From: JAVWIF01 sp036639635
GTDB lineage: Bacteria > Bacillota_I > Bacilli_A > Erysipelotrichales > Erysipelotrichaceae
Assembly (NCBI GenBank): GCA_036639635.1
Contig: JAVWIF010000021.1
Coordinates: 1-27,241, forward strand
DNA length: 27,241 bases
Reading direction: 5' to 3'
Within the stretch, counting starts at the first letter, position 1; the number at the start of each line of letters is the position of its first letter. The notes beneath the pieces were generated by a model. The model saw only the letters and a list, made by a program, of their open reading frames with translations, did no database searches and was not told where the DNA came from. Positions 1 to 7,186 of the stretch are shown one piece after another. Both the position numbers and the translations under genes were made by a program.

Positions 1-83
1 TGTTTCATCTAATAGTTTCTGAATTTATATTTTGAAATACTGAATTTGCTTAAAAAGTGTGAAACAAGCATGATTTTCAACTC

Positions 84-119
84 ATTTCTTTAAAATCAAT
101 ACATTTTAAAGTAAGAAAT
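84..119. repeat. AT-rich imperfect palindrome upstream of the toxin gene
   Basis: The left arm at 84-96 pairs with the right arm at 103-119. Nine pairs are perfect (CTTTAAAAT against ATTTTAAAG), then two bases bulge at 112-113, then AGAAAT pairs with ATTTCT. The loop is six bases. No U-tract follows on either side, so a simple intrinsic terminator is not supported. It could be an operator, a weak terminator of a gene beyond the left edge, or chance in AT-rich DNA. Bases 1-250 hold no coding sequence that I can support. Confidence 0.35.
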
Positions 120-221
120 ACAAATTAAGTCTAATTTTGATTCATTATACTGGCAATTTCATTACTTGCTTACAACCTATATATTTAGCCTTTTGTTTAT
201 GATACTATGAAGTATCGCTTA

Positions 222-248
222 CATCCTCCAATTAACATGAAGGAGGTG
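222..248 (+). promoter_or_regulatory. Leader hairpin masking the toxin ribosome-binding site
   Basis: The ribosome site at 240-250 reads AAGGAGGTGAT, which would pair along its whole length with the 16S anti-Shine-Dalgarno. CCTCC at 225-229 can pair with GGAGG at 242-246. A223 and C222 extend the helix to T247 and G248 across one bulged T at 224, with a 12-nt loop. A second perfect hairpin, GATACT-ATGA-AGTATC, lies just upstream at 201-216. A 5' stem-loop that limits translation is a known property of the Fst toxin mRNA of plasmid pAD1. That this hairpin works the same way is inference. No clear toxin promoter was found; candidate -10 boxes are TATACT (146-151), TATATT (180-185) and TATGAT (198-203), none with a convincing -35. 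Confidence 0.5.
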
Positions 249-250
249 AT

Positions 251-270
251 CATGATGGAAGAATTTCATA
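251..270. repeat. Direct repeat copy 1, over the toxin start codon
   Basis: This 20-nt segment matches 408-427 at 19 of 20 positions in the same orientation; the difference is T256 against C413. The antisense RNA is read from the other strand of copy 2, so it is complementary to this copy, and the one mismatch becomes a G-U pair. The segment covers the start codon and the first codons of the toxin, right after the ribosome site. This is the geometry of the direct repeats in the Fst/par system. Confidence 0.8.
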
Positions 271-344
271 AATTTATGGTTTCGATCATAGTTGGTGTGC
301 TAATTCATTGCATCAGCAAGTGGCTGGATCGAAAAGAAAAATAA
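252..344 (+). CDS. Fst-like type I toxin peptide (30 aa)
   Basis: This short gene encodes a 30-residue peptide. Its N-terminus is MMEEFHKFM, the centre is hydrophobic (VSIIVGVLIHCI) and the C-terminus is polar (SKWLDRKEK). The hydrophobic core, followed by a Ser/Lys-Trp-Leu-Asp-Arg type end, resembles the Fst/Ldr-like membrane toxins of Gram-positive type I systems. The usual Pro in the 'AP(I/L)' motif is absent, with Ser in that place. Members of that family insert in the membrane and disturb its integrity and nucleoid structure when unopposed. The start could be either of two adjacent ATGs; the second (255) is better spaced, 8 nt from GGAGG. The very strong ribosome site, the convergent antisense promoter, the shared terminator and the 20-nt repeat over the start codon all support a real gene. 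Toxicity itself is inferred. Confidence 0.75.
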   Translation: MMEEFHKFMVSIIVGVLIHCISKWLDRKEK

Positions 345-363
345 AAGCGATCAGCACAGGATT

Positions 364-395
364 AAAAAAAGCAACGCGCACCGTTGCTTTTTTTT
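364..395. terminator. Bidirectional terminator shared by toxin mRNA and antisense RNA
   Basis: A six-pair GC-containing stem (GCAACG at 371-376, CGTTGC at 382-387, loop CGCAC) is preceded by seven A and followed by eight T. It therefore has a U-tract on either strand. It follows the toxin stop codon by 26 bases on the plus strand and is the natural end of the convergent RNA on the minus strand. It may also stop read-through from dnaE. A common terminator for the two convergent RNAs is a hallmark of the Fst/par arrangement. Confidence 0.85.
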
Positions 396-407
396 GATGC
401 TTTTTTC

Positions 408-427
408 CATGACGGAAGAATTTCATA
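408..427. repeat. Direct repeat copy 2, within the antisense RNA gene
   Basis: This is the second copy of the 20-nt repeat (19/20 identical to 251-270). It lies between the antisense promoter (441-469) and the shared terminator (371-387), so it is transcribed on the minus strand into the antitoxin RNA. A shorter similarity, TGATAC at 429-434 and at 200-205, also flanks the two copies and may be a second, weaker repeat. Confidence 0.8.
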
Positions 428-440
428 TTGATACATAACT

Positions 441-469
441 AGTATATGCAATTCTTATCTTTAAGTCAA
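441..469 (-). promoter_or_regulatory. Sigma-A promoter of the antisense RNA
   Basis: On the minus strand, TTGACT (464-469) and TATACT (441-446) are separated by exactly 17 bases. Each differs from the consensus by one base. It is the best-scoring promoter by eye in the window. It points leftward into 364-434, where no protein gene exists, which fits constitutive expression of an antitoxin RNA in excess over its target. Confidence 0.8.
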
Positions 470-567
470 TAGTATTTTAAAAACGCTAAAATTTCCTCTC
501 ATGCAGTCAAAAGTCTTTAATATGTACAGTTTCGCTCTTATAAGTCGCAAAATTCGTTATACTCAAT

Positions 568-3500
568 CTATTCTTCTCGCTCTATTTTCGTTATCTTTTT
601 CACTAAACAAGAATTTTCCTTATCAATGATTCCTTCAACATAGAGATAGTTCCCTTTTACAAGGTTATCTACATGCATTTCATATATATTTGGCATACAT
701 ACCACATCAATCTTACTCGTCTCATCACCGCCGACAACAAATGCCATTAAATCACCATGTTTGGTACGATATTGTTTTATCCGTTCTACAATACACACAA
801 ACTTAACATATCCTCGCACTTCTCGTAAAGATATTAAAGGTGTTAAATTTATATTGATTTTTTTTCGTACTTCCTCAATTGGATGTGCCGATAAATAAAA
901 GCCAATCATTTCTTTTTCTTTTTCAGCACGTAGTGTTACATTTTCTTTTCTTTGCATTAATGGTGGCTTAGAAACTAAGTCAAAGTCAAAGAGAACTTGA
1001 TTCTCATCTTCAATTTTCACTAAGTCACTATAACGCATACCATCATCAAGAGAAGCAATCATGGTTGCCCTGTTTAATTTAAATTCATCTAATCCTCCTG
1101 CATAAATTAAAGTTTCAATCGTTTTCTTTCCAATTTTATTACCTGTCATACGTGCTATGAAATCAAAGTAATCCTTAAACAATCCATGTTTGTTACGTTC
1201 CTTTATGATTTCCACACACACCGCACTTCCGATTCCTTTAATTCCTAACAACGGGAAGTATAAAGCATCTTCATGAATTATGTATTGATTTGTTGAAATA
1301 TTAATAGATGGTAACTTGATTTTAATGAGCCGTTTCTTTGCTTCAAATACATATTCACTCGTTTTAATTTCAGATCCTATTACACTATTTAATAAACTAG
1401 TAAAAAAGAACAAGGGGGCATTGGCTTTTAAATATGCCATTTGATAAGCAATCATTCCATAAGCAACAGAATGAGAACGATTAAATCCATAGTTGGCAAA
1501 CTTCATAATAAGTTCATATACATGTTTTGCCAAGCCTTCTTCATAGCCTTGTGAAAGCGCTCCTTGAATGAAATCTGCTTGTAGCTTTTGTAAATCTTCC
1601 CCTTTTTTCTTACTGATTGATTTTCTTAAATTATCGGCTTTTCCTAAGGAAAAACCTCCCATTTTTTGTGCTACTTGCATAATTTGTTCCTGATAGATCA
1701 TAATTCCATAAGTCTTCTTTAAAATGGGTTCTAAAGATGGATGAATATAATCAATTTTTTCAGGGTGTAAACGACGCTCTAAATACTCTGGTATATTCTC
1801 CATAGGTCCTGGACGAAATAATGCCACAGTAGCAACAATATCTTCAAAACAATTTGGTTTCATTTTGCGAATGAGGTTTTTCATCCCTTCACTCTCTAAT
1901 TGAAATACACCAACGGTATCAACATCTTGTATTAAATCAAATGTTTTTTTATCGTCTAAGGGAATATGCATAATATCAATTTTCTTGCTTGTTGCATTGA
2001 TAGCATGTACGACTTCATCAATAATTGTTAGATTACGTAATCCTAAGAAGTCCATTTTTATAAGTCCTAATTCTTCTAAGTATCCAAATGTAAATTGGGT
2101 TGCACAAACACCTTCATCAACATCAATTAACGGACAATAATTTTCAATGTTTTCATTAGATAATACAATCCCTGCAGCATGCAAAGAAGCATGCCTTGGT
2201 AAACCTTCTAATTGACAACTAATCGCATACAATTTTTTAAGTTTTTCAGAGGTATTTATCATTTGTTTAAATCGTGCTTGATGATCATATGTGTATGCAA
2301 GCGTTACTTTAGGCTTATTGGGCACAAGTTTACAAAGTATATCAATTTGATGCGCATCAATATTTTGGGCTTTTCCAACATCACGTAAGACTTGTTTCGC
2401 AGCTAGAGTATTAAAGGTAATGATATGTGAAACACGCTTGTCACCATAGCGAGCCTTTACATATTGAATGACTTCTTCACGTCGATTATCTGGAAAATCG
2501 GTATCAATATCTGGCATACTCACACGTTCTGGATTTAAAAAACGTTCAAACAATAAGTCATATTGAATAGGATCCGCATGGGTAATTCCCAAACAATAAC
2601 TTACAAGTGAACCAGCTGCACTTCCTCGACCTGGTCCTATATAAATATCTTGGGTTTTCGCATAACGAATAAAATCGTAAACAATTAAAAAATAATCAGC
2701 ATAGTGCATCGATATAATGACATCTAGTTCATACGCTAAACGATTTTTATAGATATCGCTAATTGGTTGGTAATTCATACGTTTCTCTAAGCCTTTCAGA
2801 CAGAGTTTACGTAAAAACTCTTCACTGCTGATGCCATATTTATTTTCAAATTTTGGAAGCACAGCATGATTAAATGCCATTTTCACTTGACACATATCCG
2901 CAATTTCATCACTATTTGCTAAATCATTTTCATCATAGAGTGCAGCCATCTCTTCTTTACTACGAAAATAGCGTTTAGGGCTATAATCTAACATCTTATC
3001 ATCCACTCGAATACCTTGATCAATGGCACAAAGGGTTTTATAACTTTCTTCTTCTTGTGCGTCTTGAAAATATATGCGAGAAAGAGCTACCGTTTTTATA
3101 TCAAGTTCTTGACATACTGCTTTTAAAAACGGATTCTTTGTTTGTAATAAACCTGAATCATTTCTTGCAATACTTACATAAAACGTTGGAAATAAAGAAT
3201 GTACTTTTAATAAGAAACTAGTCAAAGGGTCTTTTTCTTCTCTAATAACATACGTTTCCATTGTGTTCTGATCACCATTTGTTAGCACGACACAATCTTT
3301 ACCATAGGGAGCTATTTCTTCTAAGGATAAAATATGTGTGCGCTCACGTGTGTTTAAAAGAGTGGATAGTTTCATTAAATCTTGATATCCATGATCATTT
3401 TTTGCTAATAAGATAAGACCAAACATTTGTTCATTCTCATTCACATCTATTTCTAGTCCAATTATTGGATTTATATTTTCTTTTTTACAGGCATGATAAA

Positions 3501-3645
3501 AAGATAGCGCTCCATGCATTACTGATTTATCGCATAAAGCAATGCTTGTATACCCAAACTTTTTGGCATTTGCTACAATTTTAGGTATTGTTAAGGTACT
3601 ATGTAATAATGTATAACAACTTCTTACATGTAAATGGACACTCAT
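568..3645 (-). CDS. dnaE: DNA polymerase III subunit alpha, DnaE type
   Basis: This is the C-family replicative polymerase that, in Firmicutes, works beside PolC and extends RNA primers. The protein (1,025 aa) has an N-terminal PHP domain, a palm with the catalytic acidic motif PDIDTDF near residue 376 and a third Asp in KMDFLGL near 530. A helix-hairpin-helix (LGIKGIGSAVC) and an OB-fold domain at the C-terminus follow. The length is slightly below the roughly 1,100 aa usual for the family. The PHP site looks degenerate: the first motif is HLHVRS instead of HxHxH and the second has CDKS instead of a DH pair, so PHP nuclease activity is unlikely. I chose ATG 3645, six bases after AGGTG, over the in-frame GTG at 3654 that overlaps the ribosome site. 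No hairpin terminator was seen directly after the stop. Confidence 0.95.
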   Translation of the reverse strand: MSVHLHVRSCYTLLHSTLTIPKIVANAKKFGYTSIALCDKSVMHGALSFYHACKKENINPIIGLEIDVNENEQMFGLILLAKNDHGYQDLMKLSTLLNTRERTHILSLEEIAPYGKDCVVLTNGDQNTMETYVIREEKDPLTSFLLKVHSLFPTFYVSIARNDSGLLQTKNPFLKAVCQELDIKTVALSRIYFQDAQEEESYKTLCAIDQGIRVDDKMLDYSPKRYFRSKEEMAALYDENDLANSDEIADMCQVKMAFNHAVLPKFENKYGISSEEFLRKLCLKGLEKRMNYQPISDIYKNRLAYELDVIISMHYADYFLIVYDFIRYAKTQDIYIGPGRGSAAGSLVSYCLGITHADPIQYDLLFERFLNPERVSMPDIDTDFPDNRREEVIQYVKARYGDKRVSHIITFNTLAAKQVLRDVGKAQNIDAHQIDILCKLVPNKPKVTLAYTYDHQARFKQMINTSEKLKKLYAISCQLEGLPRHASLHAAGIVLSNENIENYCPLIDVDEGVCATQFTFGYLEELGLIKMDFLGLRNLTIIDEVVHAINATSKKIDIMHIPLDDKKTFDLIQDVDTVGVFQLESEGMKNLIRKMKPNCFEDIVATVALFRPGPMENIPEYLERRLHPEKIDYIHPSLEPILKKTYGIMIYQEQIMQVAQKMGGFSLGKADNLRKSISKKKGEDLQKLQADFIQGALSQGYEEGLAKHVYELIMKFANYGFNRSHSVAYGMIAYQMAYLKANAPLFFFTSLLNSVIGSEIKTSEYVFEAKKRLIKIKLPSINISTNQYIIHEDALYFPLLGIKGIGSAVCVEIIKERNKHGLFKDYFDFIARMTGNKIGKKTIETLIYAGGLDEFKLNRATMIASLDDGMRYSDLVKIEDENQVLFDFDLVSKPPLMQRKENVTLRAEKEKEMIGFYLSAHPIEEVRKKININLTPLISLREVRGYVKFVCIVERIKQYRTKHGDLMAFVVGGDETSKIDVVCMPNIYEMHVDNLVKGNYLYVEGIIDKENSCLVKKITKIEREE

Positions 3646-3663
3646 CTTCTTCACCTCTTATTT

Positions 3664-3672
3664 ATTTTAGCA
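3664..3672 (-). promoter_or_regulatory. Extended -10 promoter candidate for dnaE
   Basis: On the minus strand TGC-TAAAAT forms an extended -10 box, about 20 bases before the dnaE start. The -35 position has no good match. A strong terminator lies just upstream, so dnaE needs its own promoter, which makes this candidate credible. Confidence 0.45.
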
Positions 3673-3705
3673 TATTTTACATAGAACTCCTATGCCTTTA
3701 CTTTA

Positions 3706-3740
3706 TAAAACAAAAGTAATCAATTCAAAATTGATTACTT
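3706..3740 (-). terminator. Intrinsic terminator after nrnA
   Basis: A perfect 12-bp stem (3714-3725 with 3729-3740, loop of three bases) is followed on the minus strand by TTGTTTTAT. It begins 6 bases after the nrnA stop codon and ends the smc-ftsY-ylxM-ackA-nrnA run. Confidence 0.85.
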
Positions 3741-3746
3741 CTTATT

Positions 3747-4697
3747 TCATTCTTTAATTCTTGCTAAAAGTTTACTTAATAATGCTTGGATATCTTCTTC
3801 ACGTAAGCCTTTCACACCACAAGCATAACGATGTCCTCCACCGTGATACATATTGGCAATATCATTGATTGTTTTATTTTTAGAACGCAAACTTCCATTA
3901 TAAATACGCTGTCCTTGTTCATCTTTTTCTTTTTCAACAAATAAACACCAAGAAAGGAATTCATCAACTCCACCCATTACAAATACTTTTTCTTTGGCTT
4001 CGCTAAAGTTTAATCCAATTGCTTCATAGTCTTCTTTATTGACAATCATATAGGCTAATTTATCTTCAACAATAGTTACATTGGAACGAATGAAGTTTTC
4101 ATAGCGATATAGTTTTAAGGAGGTAGAAAAGTTTTCTTCATTTGCGCGTGCCACATCAACGCCAGCATCTAGTAGGTACGCACCTACTTTTAGTGTTGTT
4201 GAAGTCGTTGTAGCGATAGAATAACGTAACGTATCAGCAATCAAGCCACTATACAAATACTGAGCACAAGTGGATGTTATCTTTTTATGTTCGCTAGCAA
4301 ACATATATCCTAATATTTCACACGTTGCACCAAATAAATCAGCTACTATTTCATCGCCTTGAAACGTTTCTACAATAATATGATGATCGATTTTTAATTT
4401 ATGAGCTGCTAAGATATAGCGTTGATCATCAATTCTAGCCACATTGGCTGTGTCAAGAATAATTGCAAGTGATGAAGAAAGTTCTTCATCACTGACACTA
4501 TCTACACTAGGAAAATAATTACGTTTAGAACCATTGTTGTTACCGAGTGCATATACTTTTTTATTTGGGTAATTATCTTGAATATATTGTTTTAATCCAA
4601 ATTGAGAGCCCAATGCATCACTATCTGGAGAGACATGACGAAAGATGGTGATTACATCATATTTTTGAATCAGTTCAAACAGTAATGACGTATTCAT
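3747..4697 (-). CDS. nrnA: DHH-family phosphoesterase, NrnA-like
   Basis: A 316-residue DHH/DHHA1 protein. It carries the N-terminal metal motif DSDALGS (about 25-31), DTAN near 80, the signature DHH near 103, and GGGHRYACG near 285 in the DHHA1 substrate domain. Family members degrade short RNA (nanoRNA) and some also dephosphorylate pAp; others act on cyclic dinucleotide products. The sequence cannot separate these roles. No GdpP-type membrane or PAS region is present. Its start codon overlaps the ackA stop by one base (TAATG), which indicates translational coupling. It is the last gene before a strong terminator. Confidence 0.85.
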   Translation of the reverse strand: MNTSLLFELIQKYDVITIFRHVSPDSDALGSQFGLKQYIQDNYPNKKVYALGNNNGSKRNYFPSVDSVSDEELSSSLAIILDTANVARIDDQRYILAAHKLKIDHHIIVETFQGDEIVADLFGATCEILGYMFASEHKKITSTCAQYLYSGLIADTLRYSIATTTSTTLKVGAYLLDAGVDVARANEENFSTSLKLYRYENFIRSNVTIVEDKLAYMIVNKEDYEAIGLNFSEAKEKVFVMGGVDEFLSWCLFVEKEKDEQGQRIYNGSLRSKNKTINDIANMYHGGGHRYACGVKGLREEDIQALLSKLLARIKE

Positions 4698-5893
4698 TAT
4701 TTTTCAATTAAACGATACGTATCACGAGCAATCATCAACTCTTCATTTGTTGGGATTAACCAAACTTGTAGTTTGCTATCACTAGTTGATAATAAGATTT
4801 CTTTTCCTCTTGTTTTATCGTTTAATTCCTCATTTAATTTTAATCCAAATGCACTCTCTAATCGTTTACAAATTAGTTTACGCATGTTGGTATCGTTTTC
4901 TCCAATACCTCCAGTAAAGACAATTGCATCTGCACCACCCAATTGTGCATAGTAACCACCTACTGTATTAATTACACGATTCACGTACACTTCTGAAGTT
5001 AAAATAGCAGCACTATTTCCTTCTTTACAACCATTTTCAATATCACGTGCATCACTACTAATTCCACTAACGCCTAACATTCCGGATTGTTTATTCATAA
5101 TATCATCCATCTCTTCAGGTGTTGCACCAGTTTTTTTCATAATATAAGTTACGATAGCAGGATCAATATCACCACAACGTGTTCCCATCATAACTCCTGC
5201 AAGTGGTGTAAATCCCATAGAAGTATTAATTGATTTACCACCATCAATAGCGCTAATACTAGCCCCATTTCCTAAATGACAAGTAATCATTTTAGTATCT
5301 TTAATATCTTTATTCATAAGTTGTGCACAACGTTGTGCTACATATTGATGAGAAGTCCCGTGGAAACCATAACGTCTAATTTTATATTCATCATAAAATT
5401 TCATAGGCAAAGCATAAATATAAGATTCTTTTGGCATACTTTGGTGGAATGCTGTATCGAATACAAATGCATGTTTACAGTTTGGAAGGTTGTCTTTGAA
5501 TGCATGATAACCAATAAGTCCTGCAGGATTATGAAGTGGTGCCAATTCATTTAAAGAAGCAAATTGTTCTACAACTTCATCTGTTACATTTACTGATTCT
5601 TTAAAGATTTCTCCACCGTGAACTGCACGATGTCCTGCTCCTTTAATTTCTTCCAAGCTATTTACAATCTTGTGTTCAATTAAAGCTTCTAATAATAAAG
5701 ACACCGCTTTTGTATGATCTGGAATAGAAAGTGTTTTTGTTATTTTTTCACCATTTACTTTGATTGTAAAGATAGCATCTTCAAAACCGATTTTTTCAAC
5801 AATTCCACTTGTTAAAACTTCCTCTGAAGGCATTTCAAATAATTGAAACTTTAAAGATGAACTCCCTGCGTTTACTGATATAATTTTACTCAT
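4697..5893 (-). CDS. ackA: Acetate kinase
   Basis: This enzyme converts acetyl phosphate and ADP to acetate and ATP, the ATP-yielding last step of acetate fermentation. The 398-aa length is typical. The N-terminal ASKHA motif NAGSSSLKF (8-16) is present, as are GFHGTSHQYV near 176, the MGTRCGDIDPAI segment and the GGIGEND nucleotide motif near the C-terminus. A ribosome site (GGAGG) lies just before the start. The partner pta is not nearby. The gene sits 14 bases after ylxM and overlaps nrnA by one base, so it appears to be expressed with SMC and the SRP receptor, an uncommon setting. Confidence 0.95.
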   Translation of the reverse strand: MSKIISVNAGSSSLKFQLFEMPSEEVLTSGIVEKIGFEDAIFTIKVNGEKITKTLSIPDHTKAVSLLLEALIEHKIVNSLEEIKGAGHRAVHGGEIFKESVNVTDEVVEQFASLNELAPLHNPAGLIGYHAFKDNLPNCKHAFVFDTAFHQSMPKESYIYALPMKFYDEYKIRRYGFHGTSHQYVAQRCAQLMNKDIKDTKMITCHLGNGASISAIDGGKSINTSMGFTPLAGVMMGTRCGDIDPAIVTYIMKKTGATPEEMDDIMNKQSGMLGVSGISSDARDIENGCKEGNSAAILTSEVYVNRVINTVGGYYAQLGGADAIVFTGGIGENDTNMRKLICKRLESAFGLKLNEELNDKTRGKEILLSTSDSKLQVWLIPTNEELMIARDTYRLIEK

Positions 5894-5907
5894 AATATCC
5901 TCCTGTT

Positions 5908-6222
5908 TTATTCGATATTCTCTAATTGTTCGATCAACGCTTCATAGTCTTGGTGACCGATTGCTTTCATTTTAGCATAGATTTGCGATCTTGTTCTATA
6001 ATTTGCTACAAGATTCAGCTTTTTCTCATATTCTTCTAATATTTGCGTACTTCTTTTGATATGATCATTAATAGCAGAACGACTTACTGCTAATTCTTCC
6101 GCAATTTCTGCTAATGATAAATCCTCTTTATAATAGTAGTCCATAATTACTTTTTGTTTATCTGTTAAGAGTGGTTCATAAGCATCTAATAAATCATTTA
6201 TATGTTGCGTTTGATCAATCAT
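5908..6222 (-). CDS. ylxM: YlxM-family helix-turn-helix protein, SRP-associated
   Basis: A 104-residue protein of the YlxM/p13 family (UPF0122). Residues about 20-55 form a sigma-70 region 4-like helix-turn-helix (LTDKQKVIMDYYYKEDLSL, then AEIAEELAVSRSAINDHI). The family is linked to the signal recognition particle and in streptococci affects the SRP GTPase cycle. The start overlaps the end of ftsY by eight bases, so the two are co-translated. In most Firmicutes the next gene would be ffh; here it is ackA. Confidence 0.85.
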   Translation of the reverse strand: MIDQTQHINDLLDAYEPLLTDKQKVIMDYYYKEDLSLAEIAEELAVSRSAINDHIKRSTQILEEYEKKLNLVANYRTRSQIYAKMKAIGHQDYEALIEQLENIE

Positions 6223-7186
6223 TGTTCAACAAACCTTCGCACATTCCATATAAGTAAGTATCAATATCAAATGGTCGTAAGTCATCGGCTTTTTCTCCTA
6301 GTCCGATGTATTTCACTGGCAATCCTAATAAATCACGTATCGCAATAACGATACCACCTTTCGCACTACCATCTAGTTTTGTTAAAATAATCCCCGTCAC
6401 ATTTGTTGTCTCTAGAAAGATTTTAGCTTGAGAGATTCCATTTTGTCCAGTCGTTGCATCAATCACCAACCACACTTCATGTGGAGCTCCTGGAATTTCA
6501 CGTTCTATTACACGTTTCATCTTCCCTAATTCTTGCATTAAGTTTGCCTTGTTTTGCAAACGTCCTGCCGTATCTCCTATTAAATATGTTGCATCATGAG
6601 TAAGTGCATAACGACACCCATCCACAAGTGTTGCACTAGGGTCACCGTTTTCTTTTCCCTTAATACAAGGTACATCAAGTCTTTGTGCCCAAGATGCTAA
6701 TTGGTCAATGGCACCTGCACGAAAGGTATCAGCAGCAACTAGCACGACACTGTTTCCACCTTCTTTAAATAGTTTAGTTAACTTAGCACTCGTAGTTGTC
6801 TTTCCACTTCCATTTACACCAACCATCAAGATAACTGTAGGTCCATTATCATTTTTATGAAAAGGCGGATCCTCGTGTTCACAATACATATCATGCATTA
6901 CTTCTACCAAGCATTCACTAATTTCATCGAATTTTTTTAATTTATGATCCATCGCTCTTGTTTCAACTTCATCCACTATTTTTTGCGACGTTTTAATACC
7001 AATATCAGCTTCCAATAAAGCAATCATTAAATCTTCTAAGAATTCTTCATCAACACCGCTAAAACCAAGTGCTAATTTACGTATTCTTTGAGAAAAGGAC
7101 TTCTTTGATTTATCCAATCCACTTAAGTAACAATCTCCATCTTCTTTTGAACGAAACGAATTTTTTAACTTAGAAAAAATTCCCAT
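6215..7186 (-). CDS. ftsY: Signal recognition particle receptor FtsY
   Basis: The SRP receptor GTPase docks ribosome-SRP complexes at the membrane translocon. The protein has 323 aa, essentially only the NG domain: a helical N region (about 30-100), then the G domain with GVNGSGKTT (near 119-127), DTFRAGAIDQL, DTAGR (near 204), TKLDGSAKGG (near 267) and GLGEKADDL at the end. The acidic A domain of proteobacterial FtsY is absent, which is normal for Gram-positive bacteria. The start codon overlaps the smc stop by one base (TAATG). The smc-ftsY-ylxM order is conserved in Firmicutes. Confidence 0.95.
   Translation of the reverse strand: MGIFSKLKNSFRSKEDGDCYLSGLDKSKKSFSQRIRKLALGFSGVDEEFLEDLMIALLEADIGIKTSQKIVDEVETRAMDHKLKKFDEISECLVEVMHDMYCEHEDPPFHKNDNGPTVILMVGVNGSGKTTTSAKLTKLFKEGGNSVVLVAADTFRAGAIDQLASWAQRLDVPCIKGKENGDPSATLVDGCRYALTHDATYLIGDTAGRLQNKANLMQELGKMKRVIEREIPGAPHEVWLVIDATTGQNGISQAKIFLETTNVTGIILTKLDGSAKGGIVIAIRDLLGLPVKYIGLGEKADDLRPFDIDTYLYGMCEGLLNND

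Larger units (their letters stand above)
364..434 (-). ncRNA. Predicted antisense antitoxin RNA (RNA II-like, about 70 nt)
   Basis: The RNA is predicted to start 7-8 nt downstream of a TATACT -10 box (about position 434) and to end in the U-tract of the shared hairpin (about 364). It contains the complement of the 20-nt repeat, which targets the toxin start region at 251-270, and the complement of the terminator stem. It can therefore contact the toxin mRNA at both ends, as RNA II of plasmid pAD1 does with RNA I. Its length is close to that RNA. No ORF with a ribosome site is present in it. The 5' end and its abundance are not proven by sequence alone. Confidence 0.7.

Noticed and set aside
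1..66. Short inverted repeat TGTTTCA/TGAAACA at the left edge
   Set aside because: Seven bases with a 52-base spacer in AT-rich DNA is expected by chance; no transposase or target duplication is near.
481..567. Possible dnaE terminator
   Set aside because: No hairpin with a U-tract is visible; the shared hairpin at 364-395 is the first credible stop for read-through.
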